Shown: one piece after another, positions 1 to 10,200 of the stretch
How the letters are laid out: the number at the start of each line of letters is the position of its first letter
Numbering within the stretch: position 1 is the first letter of the stretch
Assembly: GCF_958298935.1 (NCBI RefSeq)
Contig: NC_084938.1
Span: 21,371,501-21,435,500 of the forward strand
DNA from: Phragmites australis
Lineage: Eukaryota; Streptophyta; Magnoliopsida; Poales; Poaceae
DNA: 64,000 nucleotides
Reading direction: 5' to 3'
The notes under the pieces: model-generated
Told to the model about the DNA's origin: nothing
The model's database searches: none
The model's input: the letters and a program-made list of their open reading frames with translations, nothing else
Program-made: the position numbers and the translations under genes

Positions 1-3
1 TAT

Positions 4-258
4 ACTACGCTCTATGTTTAAAAATAATAGACACATTTTTTAAAAAATTAAGCTTTGTGTACTTTAACTAATATTTAATTAAAATATAAAAATATCTAGT
101 ATATAAAATTATATAGCTATGTTTCCAATTTGAAATGATTTCACACTTATATAGGTTTTGTAGCTATAAATGATATATTTTATAAAAAAACTTTATTAAA
201 ATTCAACTTCAAAGACTAAACTAAAAAAATGTGTCTACTGTTTTTGAATAGAGAGAGC
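4..258. mobile_element. AT-rich MITE, Stowaway-like
   Basis: The two ends form imperfect inverted repeats. The left end reads CTCTATGTTTAAAAATAATA followed by GACACATTTTTT. The reverse complement of the right end reads CTCTCTATTCAAAAACAGTA followed by GACACATTTTTT. The interior is very AT-rich and has no usable reading frame. The size (about 255 bp) and the end sequence resemble grass Stowaway/Tc1-Mariner MITEs. The exact boundaries and a TA target duplication are not certain because the element touches the window edge. Confidence 0.55.
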
Positions 259-328
259 ACTGGATGGTTGCATGAGTAGCACGTGTGGTGGAGGCGCGCA
301 TCAAGAAATTTTATGTAGAAAAAATAAA

Positions 329-580
329 TCCCTCTAGCTATAAATACATATTGTTTTGGAATTTTTTAAAAACTTTTTAAACTTTAATTAGCAATAGATT
401 TTAAAATATTTAGTTTAGAAATCTTAAAATCATATCGGTATATTTGTCTTTAAAAATATTTTCATAATATCACAAATGTAATAAATTTTATAAATAAATT
501 TTAATAAAAATAGTGATCAAAACTATGTATTAGAGACCATATATTATTTAAAATAATATGTATTTAGGATCGGATGGAAT
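329..580. mobile_element. Stowaway-like MITE
   Basis: The left end (TCCCTCTAGCTATAAATACA) and the reverse complement of the right end (TTCCATCCGATCCTAAATAC) form an imperfect terminal inverted repeat. This matches the CTCCCTCCGTCC-type ends of grass Stowaway MITEs. The interior is AT-rich and non-coding. The length of about 250 bp is usual for the group. Confidence 0.55.
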
Positions 581-1296
581 AATATCTTTTTAGAGGGATA
601 GTTTGGTTCTCGCTTGATTGCGTGATTCGTAGCAGATCGCCGGTGATAGCTGTGGTCGGCTGAGTTGGGCCCGCTTGAAAGTGATCTTCACGGAGTCCCT
701 GCGCTGCGTGTAACCTGCCAACAAAAGGCACGCAACATCTCACCTGAATTTAGGTTAGGTTACAATTGATGAATCTAAATGTATCTATTGATCATCTTCA
801 ATTAATAATATCATTTTATTAAATTAAAATAAAATTTAAAAAACAAATCTAATTAATTGAATTAAAGAGCATCGATAGATAGCCCTAAAATCACTGATTT
901 GCACCCCTAATTTGGGCTATTCTACGCGTGATGTACTCGTCAGTACGATGGCTTCTTTACGATCGCATATCAGAGTGTGGGTGCTCATGGGTTTGAATTG
1001 TCCGGGAACAGTCGCTGTAACTTGTTTGAACGGCGGAATTAATTATTGTGTGTAAAATTGTGTGTGGTATTCTTGTTATTTTTTCTGTCCGAAAACAGGC
1101 ACAAACTTTATTGGCCTTTATATCGAATAGATAGAGCCTTTCTAGAGCAAAGAAACGGATACGTTATAATTTATTTGTATTTCCTCTAGAATATTTTCCA
1201 ATCTACGGCTTGTTAAAATTTCTTTAAATGATTCTTTAAATTTTGCATTATATTTTTATTTTAATTCGTGCTTTTCACTCTTAGATCATTGAAGCA
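581..1296. other. Intergenic DNA, no feature seen
   Basis: No coding frame, RNA gene or clear repeat was recognised in this mixed-composition stretch between the second MITE and the hAT element. Confidence 0.5.
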
Positions 1297-1304
1297 GTCT
1301 CGAG

Positions 1305-1842
1305 TAAAGATACCCAAATAAGTCGTGCCTACTGGATCGGTCCGAGACACGATATTGTAGGTACGACACGAGACCACGGGCCGTGCCTCGGTCGAGCGCG
1401 TGGCACGGCCCAGCCCAGGCCGGTACGGGCACGGTACGGCCAGTCACGATCCAACCCGGCACGCATGGGCTAGGCTATTTTCTATTTTCTATATATATTT
1501 TTAATTTTACAGTTAATTTTTTTTATCTATTTTCTATATTTTATCTATTTTTAATATATTTTTAAATTTTGTAGCTATTTTTTTTATTTTATCGGGCCAC
1601 CCTTTGCTGTTAGGCCGCTCGTGGCGCTGTGTCCATCATGCCCATTGGACCGGCTGTACCATCGGGTCGCAATCATGTCTGAACCAGCCTGACACGACAC
1701 GGTGACCGACGAGCTGTGCCATGGACCGAGGGGGAGGCACACGGGCCAGCATGGCACATCTCGTTACAATAGTTGGGCCGTTCGGACCATGCCGAGTCTG
1801 ACCTGTGCCGAGCCAGCCTAAGTGTCCCTTTGAACATCCCTA
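1305..1842. mobile_element. Non-autonomous hAT-type element with exact 8-bp target duplication
   Basis: GTCTCGAG occurs at 1297-1304 and again at 1843-1850, directly flanking a 538-bp segment. The segment begins TAAAGATACCC and ends GAACATCCCTA, so its ends are short imperfect inverted repeats (TAAAGATACC against TAGGGATGTT). An 8-bp target duplication and short ends of this form are typical of hAT (Ac/Ds) transposons. The arms are GC-rich with repeated CGGCACGGCC-type words, while the centre (about 1480-1600) is a T-rich tract. No transposase is encoded, so it would depend on an autonomous hAT element. Confidence 0.8.
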
Positions 1843-1850
1843 GTCTCGAG

Positions 1851-4378
1851 TGTAACTAACTAGGTAAGCTAGGCTTCAGTCTAAGGTTTAGACTCAAATT
1901 TTTATTATATTTACTATGTAAATAGTAAAATTTTAAGCCCAATCTAAAATTAAATCGAGCAACCTGAGGTTTGAGTCATGGTTGGTTCCGCTCCAAACCA
2001 AGTTCTTGAAATAACTAGGTAGAAGTATTGATATGTGACCAGGTGGATATAGTCCATATCGAAAAGGAGAAAAACAAGTACACACTTTAACATGAGTTCC
2101 ATTCGTGCTTTTTAGTCTTAATAAATCGGTCTTTTTAGTCTTAAAAATCGAGCCCATGCAATGCACAACCTGCATTAGGAACTTAATAGCTCAATCATTA
2201 CGCCCTAGTGGACTAGTGGAGGATCTAGCAATTTTAAAAGGTCATCATGCACTTAATGCATCTTGCTAGATCTATATGAAGAAAACTAATCAGGCACGAA
2301 GCTAACTACAAGCAATTCGGAAAAAAAAAACTACAAGCAAAATATTACTAACGAGAAAAAGACTCGCAATTAATAAGAGGATATGCATGTGCTCCCAGTA
2401 CAGCACATTAGAACAGGAGTCGTCCAAGATTCAGCATAATGATTGAACATGACATTGCCACCTGCCACATGTCTAAGGAGTCATGCTTAGGTTTTTCTAA
2501 TGGACTGACAATTTTGACGCTAATAAAACAGTAAATATCTAAAATCGGTGCCAACTAAGAACACAGCTCTATAATACTAAAGCAGTCCATTGATATAAGG
2601 AGCAGGGGCGGGATCAGCTATGGGTCAAGCCCTGTGCTAGCCCATTCAAGTTTATGTTGGGTCTAAAATATATATCATTTGTACAGTTAAATCTAATTAA
2701 AACTTAGCTCCAACTCCCAAACTGAAGCCTAGACGGCTGATTCCGTCCCTGATAAGGAGGTTACCTACAAAATTTAACTAAGACCAATCTCTTGAGAACA
2801 AATGCAGGAGCAAGCTCGAAGTGTGTTCAAATGCCAACTCCATTATGGCAATGGCCTATTTTTATTTACTTTAGGTCCATAAGATTTTTTTCTAAGCAAG
2901 AATTTTATGAAATATATACATAGTACATCATTCAAAGATCTAAAATGAATACAATTCAACATGCTTTCACATAATTAAGTTCACCATATAAATTAAAAAA
3001 GTATCATCTCTAGTGGAAAATATCTTAAATCGTAAATATGCATGCATGATCGACAAGTATTTACATTATAGATGTATCGCAGCAAATACTTAAGTGTGTA
3101 TCAAGGTTCCATTTTCTAGTGGTGAATGTCTTATTACTAGAAATCTCGTTGGGGTATAAGATTTGTAATGTGTTGACCAGTTTAGATAATTTTGGATGCT
3201 ACGTTCAAAAGATTTTTTGTGGGGAATATTCAAAAGAATTTGATAATGATATTGTTAGAAGGTAGTGCAGAAAAATCTTTTTTAATAAAACACAACATAT
3301 AGGAAAGTGTTGCCTTACCAAAACTAACTAGGAGTTATCACATTGTTATGTACTTATGCCTATGCTACTAGCAACCCATTGATTTTCATTACTTGTCTGG
3401 GATCTAGTAACAAAATCTCAAGCAAATAGATAGAGTTTGTTCTACTTATATGACAACCAATGCTTTGAACCAAGGCCACAAGCACTCAAGCCATATTTAG
3501 CGACAATTGAGAAAGGAAATTTAGGATTTTAGAGAAAGAAGTTTGAGATAAGACTAGGCTTGTCCTCATCTATGAACCTTGAGGGTACATTGGGCAAGAT
3601 AAAACCAAGAAAATTCGCAGAAACTAGTAATAGATGCATGAAAATCACAAATAAAAGCAATCAAGCAAACGCAAATAAATAACACATGGAGTTAGATACA
3701 TTGCTTAGTTGTCAACATCATAAATATTATGGAGTTAAAAAATAACATCAATGTATGATTAACATGCACATGTACCTCAACCCTTCGTATTACGAATAAA
3801 ACAATATTTTTTAATTTATATAAATTCAATGCCATTGAGATAAATTTTTTGTCTTAGATGCAAAACCATTAAACTCCCTTTCGACATATATGAGGAAGAT
3901 AATGGTAGTTAATAGAAGGTGGTGAAAATAGAAACAATACATGCAAAAGTCACGAAGAGTCCTTAGTCATGTATACCATGTTTTTTTTGTTTCCTCATCG
4001 ATAGCGGAGTAAGTGCCAAGAGATACAAACATATACATTCTCCAATGAGAGACTTAGAAAAATCGAGTTTCACATCAGTCAAAAGAAAAGCCTAACAAAG
4101 GCTAGGAAAAAAAGCTAATGAACTGAATGAAATTAAAGCCACACACACTTGAGCCACACAACAACAAGAAAAGCAAAGAAAAAAATAATTATGTGCATAT
4201 GACACACTACAACAATGTAGTATGAACCATAAAGGTGCAAATATATGATGTTTCCAATCAGAGGCACGGAACAATGAATGCATTCATAGGAAGAGGGATA
4301 TGCATTAGGCTGGAAATAGCAAGCATATGAAATAAAGTTACCAAGTCATCCCTTCTTCACACCTTAGAAAAGCTGATG
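1851..4378. other. Intergenic DNA without recognised gene
   Basis: This is AT-rich sequence. The few open frames are short, lack codon structure, and match no family I recognise. The part from about 4060 resembles sequence found again at 6100-6600, such as the words GGCTGGAAA and AGCAAG near 4300 and 6145. The solo LTR therefore seems to have inserted into an older repeat. Confidence 0.5.
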
Positions 4379-4383
4379 GCAGC

Positions 4384-5833
4384 TGTTGGAGGGTTAACTC
4401 CTGTCGCAGGGATCATGAGGGACCCCTTTTTAGAGATTCAACCGGGGGGATGATCCTGAATATGTTCGCCGGAGAAATAAATGGGTATGAACGTGATGGC
4501 CGGTGGGGAACGAAGTAAATGCGCTGGTGTTTAGACAGGTTCGGGCCGCACGAAGGCGTAACACCCTACTCCTGTATGGATACTATAAATGCCCTGAAAA
4601 TGTCCCTCAAGGATGTTCCTGGTTACAAGAATGTTTGTCTATCTTAGAGCCTGAGGCTCCTTGTTCTTTGGTCTGCGTGTATCTGCTGGCTTTGGGTGCT
4701 CTCGATCTTCTCTTCTCTTCTCTGCTTTAAACCTATTCTTAGTTTCTTCAACTTGTCTCCGCTTGTCTTTGTCCGCTGCTGCTGGCTGCTTTAAATACCC
4801 GCCGACAGTAGCGTGCCCCGAACGGGAGGGGGGCACGAGTTCCAAGATACCATAAATGGTAAGGGCGTCATCATAGCCTTTGTGCGAAGTGACCGGGGGT
4901 AGAAAATGCGCCCCATGCTCGGTCATCCGTCACCATAAATGCTCTGGCAACTGGCGCCGTGGAGAGGGCCCACCGGGCAGCCGCAGAGCGGCCCGGCGTG
5001 CCCGTCCTGTCTTGTTCTCCTGCCACAGCAGCACGGCAGACGGAACGCCTCGGCCCTTACGACGTTATCCCGAAACGGGCCGGATGGCACGGGATGGGAT
5101 CCGTGCATTTAATGACTCCACGCCCTTCTGCTAGAATGTGGTAGGAACTGACACCGAGCATGGCGGGAACAGTTGGGGGTGACAGGCCACGCACGCTCTT
5201 TAAATACGGCCTTGGGCCTTTGACTGGCTGACACCTCATCAGTGAGCCCCTGCGAGGGCCACTGTCGGGGGCTCTCTGAGTCATCGGGGAACCGAGTGCT
5301 CGGGGGGGGGGGCACTGTTCACCGCCCCGAGCACTCTCTCCCGAGAATGCCCTTTCTTGATCCTCGGGGAACCAAGTGCTCGGGTGTACTGTTCACCTCC
5401 CCGAGCTCTCTCTCTCGGGCACACTTGTACGGACCTTCGGGGGACTGAGTGCTTGGGGGCCGCTGCTCGCAGCCCCGAGCACTCTCTCCCGGAACTTCCT
5501 TCAGTGGGTCATCGGGGTACTTGGGTGCCCAGGGGGCCACTGCTCGCGGCCCCGGGCACACTTCTCCCGGTACTTAACTTTCCTGATCGTCGGGGGATTC
5601 GGGTGCTCGGGGGTCACCGTATACCTCCCCCAGCATTTTCTTCCCGGCACTTAGACTTCGTAGATCATCGGGGAACTTGGGTACTCGGGGACCACTGACT
5701 GTGGCCCCAAGCGTCCTCTCTCGGGACTTAATCTTTTTTACCTCGCGAGGAAAACTCCGCGGGATGGCGCCACGTGACGGATTGCTGACCTGGTCTCAGG
5801 ATTCGGGGACCCCCGATTCCTGATTCACCGACA
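4384..5833 (-). mobile_element. Solo LTR of a gypsy-type retrotransposon
   Basis: The segment begins TGTTGG and ends CCGACA and is flanked by the 5-bp direct repeat GCAGC (4379-4383 and 5834-5838). TG...CA ends plus a 5-bp duplication are the signature of an LTR-retrotransposon insertion. No coding domain or second LTR is present within the 1450 bp, so this is a solo LTR left by LTR-LTR recombination. The minus orientation is inferred. On that strand a TATA-like GTATTTAAAG (plus 4789-4798) sits in a GC-rich setting, and the layout resembles the minus-strand gypsy LTR at 62.3 kb. Confidence 0.8.
5270..5735. repeat. Minisatellite inside the solo LTR, about six units of roughly 78 bp
   Basis: A unit of the form TCATCGGGGAAC, then GTGCTCGGGG, then CACTGTTCACC, then CCCCGAGCACTCTCTCCC recurs with spacing near 78 bp (unit starts around 5281, 5359, 5437, 5513, 5588 and 5666). 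Each unit can fold on itself because GTGCTCGGGG pairs with CCCCGAGCAC. The copies differ by substitutions and small indels. The repeats lie wholly within the solo LTR. Confidence 0.75.
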
Positions 5834-6195
5834 GCAGCTAGTAAAACAAATAACCTAAACACCACTAATAATGAAATTGGCTATAGTGACCTTTGTAATA
5901 AGGCATAATGTATCATATCATTGAAATCTAGCATGTATCAAGACAAACCAAGCAAAAAAAAAGTAAAATACAAAATTATTTGAAAACCTCATCCTTAGGC
6001 ATATACGACACCCCACATTGCAAAAGGAAAACAGATTCACCGAATAATAAGGCATGAGTCATCAAGATTGAAAGCCATACACTTTCCAACTAATAACACA
6101 AAACGATTATTGCATTTATAGAAAGAGGAGCATGAAGTATAGGCTGGAAAGAGCAAGTAACAGAAACGAAAACTGCTAGATTGCCTAGCGCATAC

Positions 6196-6610
6196 ACTAA
6201 GAAAGTTAGTGGCAACAAATAAAACATATAACAGAACACATGAATGCATGAACAATACCAACAAAGAATTAGCTGGAATCCTAGGCTTAAGGCATGGCAT
6301 GACCAAATACAGTGTGAAGATATCAAGAATCAACATCACGTAAAGCTAGTGATAGCTAGTAAAGCATTTAATAGAAACAAAAGAATACAAGAACAATACT
6401 AACAAAGAATTTGTAGGAATCCACAAGTTTAACGTGTGACATACGGTGTGAAGATAGCATGAATCAGCACAATAGAAAGTTGGTGGCGGCCAACAAAATA
6501 TATAACTAAAACAGATAAATACAAGAACAATACCGACAAAAAAATTAACCGGAATCCCCATGCTTAAGGCGTCGCATAACCAAATACAGTGCAAAGATAC
6601 CATGAATCAA
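6196..6610. repeat. Three imperfect direct repeats of about 138 bp
   Basis: The word GAACAATACYRACAAAGAAT recurs at about 6250, 6390 and 6525. Each copy is followed by GGAATCC, a TTAA-containing stretch, and GTGAAGATA or GCAAAGATA then ATGAATCA. The units are diverged, so the array is old. It ends about 600 bp before the FAB1 coding start. Short minus-strand frames across it look like by-products of the repeat. Confidence 0.65.
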
Positions 6611-7188
6611 CAATGAATAAATATAATTTTTTCTTTGAAACAATAGATTTAATTATCCATGTAAATAAAATCACAATAAAGTCTAGAAAAATGCAAAGTA
6701 ATAAAAAAAATGGTGGTGTGGGGCAGGGGAGCCCAGCGGTGGCAAGAAAGGCAAATAAACGGAAAACAGAAAAAAGGAAACATAAATCCTCCATAACCCA
6801 GAAAAGATTTGAAAAACACGGAGACGCGTCAGTTAATCCATCTCCCCTCCCTTTCTATCCCCGTCCCCGTGAATCCGCGACCTCCCGTGCTCCACTGGCG
6901 CCCTTCTGGAACCCTCAGCCCCTCCTAATCTCAACAAAAGTTATTAATCTCTTTGCTTAAGCCAAATCACTTCCCCTCACGCAAATCCTAGTTGCTTCGC
7001 TTCGAATGCAGCCGCGTCGAATTGCTCGTGGCGAGCCTGGAGTTATCGTGCCCAATTCGTCGTGGCCGTGAGTTGCCGCCGCCGAGGTGAGGGATCTGAT
7101 CTGGGGGGCGGGTTGCGGCGCGGAGGTGGGAGCGGTTTTGATTTTGGGAGAAGCTAGCTATGCGGATTGAGGCGTCGCCGGATTGAGC

Positions 7189-7239
7189 ATGAGGGGGTGG
7201 GGTTGCTGGTGGTGGTGGTGGTGCGTGTGGCGTGGATGA
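7189..7239 (+). promoter_or_regulatory. Upstream ORF overlapping the FAB1 start codon (ATGA)
   Basis: An ATG at 7189 opens a 16-codon Trp-rich frame whose TGA stop is at 7237-7239. The stop overlaps the proposed FAB1 ATG at 7236-7238 as ATGA. A second, shorter upstream ATG at 7160 opens eight codons and ends before it. Whether the transcript includes these ATGs depends on the transcription start, which is not visible. If it does, FAB1 translation would need leaky scanning or reinitiation. Confidence 0.5.
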
Positions 7240-10200
7240 CGGGATCACCGGACGGGCGGCTCGTGGAGTTGTTCGGTGCGGTGAAATTGTGGATGCCGCG
7301 GCGGGGCGAGCACTCGCCGCCGCCCGAGTCGCAATTGGCGGCGGCAGCGCAGCCGCATGACTTGTCGAGGGACTTCTGGATGCCAGATCAGAGCTGCCGC
7401 GTGTGCTACGACTGCGACGCGCAGTTCACCATCCTGAACCGGCGCCACCACTGCCGCCACTGCGGCCGCGTGTTCTGCGCCCGGTGCACTGCCAACTCCG
7501 TGCCCCGCTCGCCGGGGGACGCTGCTAGGGAGGACAGCGAAAGGATCAGGGTTTGCAACTACTGCTTCAAGCGCTGGCTGGAGGAAGAGGCCGCCGCGCG
7601 GGGGGACGTGGAGGCACAGCAGCCGTCGAGCCCGGTGCCGAGCATGTCGCCGTCCGCGTCCGCCGCGAGCGTCGGGAGCGACAAGTCCAGCTCCACGGGG
7701 CGTAGCAGCGCGGGGACGAACGGGCAGATGTCGTCCTACACGAATGTCAGCTACACGGACTTTGCATCTGTGCCTGTCCAGGGGGAGGGCAACTGCTGCG
7801 AGGGCGACGGCTGCCCCGAGAAGCAGCAGCCTGTGATGGAACCCGCTCCGGGCATGGAACCTGCAGTTTATGTGGACAACCCATCGGATCCATTCAACTT
7901 TTGCTTGAATAGGTAGGTATGCCTTTCCAGGATACGTGCTTAAGAAATTGAAACTCGTTACAACGCCATCGAGAAAAAAAGATATGCATGACTGATTACA
8001 GCTTGCATCCATGATTCTTAGATGCTGTTGTATGCTAAGTTAGTATTGGGTAGAGGTGCTAGATCTTATTGAGCCATACTATTTTCTCCGTGGATGCTCA
8101 AACATACGAACCCTGGTAATTTAACCTTCCGGATATTTTATATTGGAGATAACTTGTCCACTAACAAAGCTTCTAGTATCAGGGGGTGTCTCAACAAATA
8201 TTATCTTTAGTTCTATGTACATTACTGTTATTTTGGCCAGCAAGTATGACTGCCACCACACGCTTCTAGAGTCCTAGGGCTGGTCGCGCTTAGGGCTGCT
8301 CCACAAAATTCTAGATTTGCTTAGTGTTAGGAGATAAATTTCATTTAGTTTGATTACTATCTAACAATCAGTTAGGTTTGTTTTGAGAAGGTAAGTTTTG
8401 TTAAGAGGTTGTCTTTATTTAAAGGGATGGATTATTTGGTTGGGAGTCAAAACAGTACGAATCAATGTATTCCTCTCAGGCACCCTAGTGAACCATATAG
8501 GTTCATTATAGTGTGCCACCAAACTAGTCGCAAATTATGCCTAATGTTCATATTCAAATTTCCAATTTCCATGATAGTCCCAAATAAGCACAGGAAAATT
8601 CATGTGCCGTTGATTGATGGGTGGCCAACAAAGGATGACTGGAATTGGTTATTACTGTTTATCATCATCCTATGGACCAAGCAGAAGACGAAATGTGCTA
8701 ACTGAGATATCACCATGCCATCAACTTCCTCTTCTCCATCTCACTTGTAGCCTTGTAGGCATGGTGCCATGAAATTCTTTTTGCTGCTCATTATACTGGC
8801 ATTCTGACTTGCTTGTCCTAATTAATCATGATATATACTAGGTATACTAGGAACATTCTTTTATGCTTGACACCATCTTTTTCTGTTCATTACTTAATCT
8901 TTTTTTTGATAAATCATTACTTAATCTTCTTTGTTCTGCAATGTTGCAATAAACAGTTAGAATGCTTAAATAATCTGTTACAGATGTAGTTTACTTTGCC
9001 AGGGACACACATGTGGCCTAATGGTAGAATAGATGTATCATGTATTTGGGTTGAGTCCATGGGTTCAGTTCCCCATTCTCCTTGACATGCAAGATACGCA
9101 GGTCCTCCTATGTATTCGCTCTTTCACTTCTTTTGTCAATAAAATGTGCTTATTCTTTAGAGTAACTGTGATTTACCTAAATCCATGAAGTTACTTTGTG
9201 ATGAGCATTTCATCAATTCATCTCTTGTATTAATTCACTTATTTTTCATAGCTCTGATCAACATAATATCATGCGCATGAGTCAACTATGAACAAATTTA
9301 AGGAACATTGCATTTTGATTACAAGTTGCATTCCTGTCGTTAATCCAACACTTATTTTGTGCTAGGAGTGATGATGAAGACGATGACTATGCAGTTTTCT
9401 GCCCAGATTTGGAAGGGCAGCACTTGCAAAATTCTGATGAATATTATGGACCTAGGTATTTTGATGACCACCAAGTTGACTGTAGTGATGATGCAAAAGA
9501 ATATTCACCCCCAAGGAAAGATACAACAACCTTAGTTGATTCCGTGGGAGGAGATAAGAATGAAGACCATATCATCGATAATTATGAGTGCTGCAATACT
9601 CGCTCTTCTTCCTTGTATAGCATGGAGGTGCTAGAAAATGAACCTGTGGACTTTGAAAACAATAGCTCACTTTGGGTACCTCCAGAACCTGAGGACGAAG
9701 AGGACGATCATGATGGTGTTCTATGCGATGATGATGAGGGAGAGGATGCCACAGGAGAGTGGGGTTATCTACGCTCAAACAGCTTTGGCAGTGGGCACTG
9801 TCGAAGTAGAGATAAATCAGCTGAGGAACACAAGAAAGCCATGAAAGACATAGTTGATGGCCATTTTCGGGCATTAGTTTCTCAACTTCTTCAGGCTGAA
9901 AAGGTACCATTAGTTGATAAAACTGGAAAAGAGAGTTGGCTAGATATTGTTACTTCTTTATCTTGGGAAGCTGCATCTCTTTTGAAACCGGATACCAGCA
10001 AAGGAGGTCGCATGGACCCTGGTGGCTATGTTAAGGTGAAATGCTTGGCTTGTGGTCGCCCAAGTGAAAGGTAAATAAATTATACCTTCCAATTTCCATA
10101 CAACACATTCACATAGTTTGATGCTTTTACATATATATGCTTCTTTTACATATATATGCTTTTGAGTGTTCATTATCTTATGGCTCATGCAAATCGAACG

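Noticed and set aside
1383..1565. 60-codon open frame
   Set aside because: It is inside the hAT element and runs from GC-rich arm into T-rich core, giving Phe/Tyr/Ile runs without protein character.
7245..8012. Long minus-strand open frame of 255 codons
   Set aside because: It lies opposite FAB1 exon 1. GC-rich third positions on the plus strand create it, and it has no domain.
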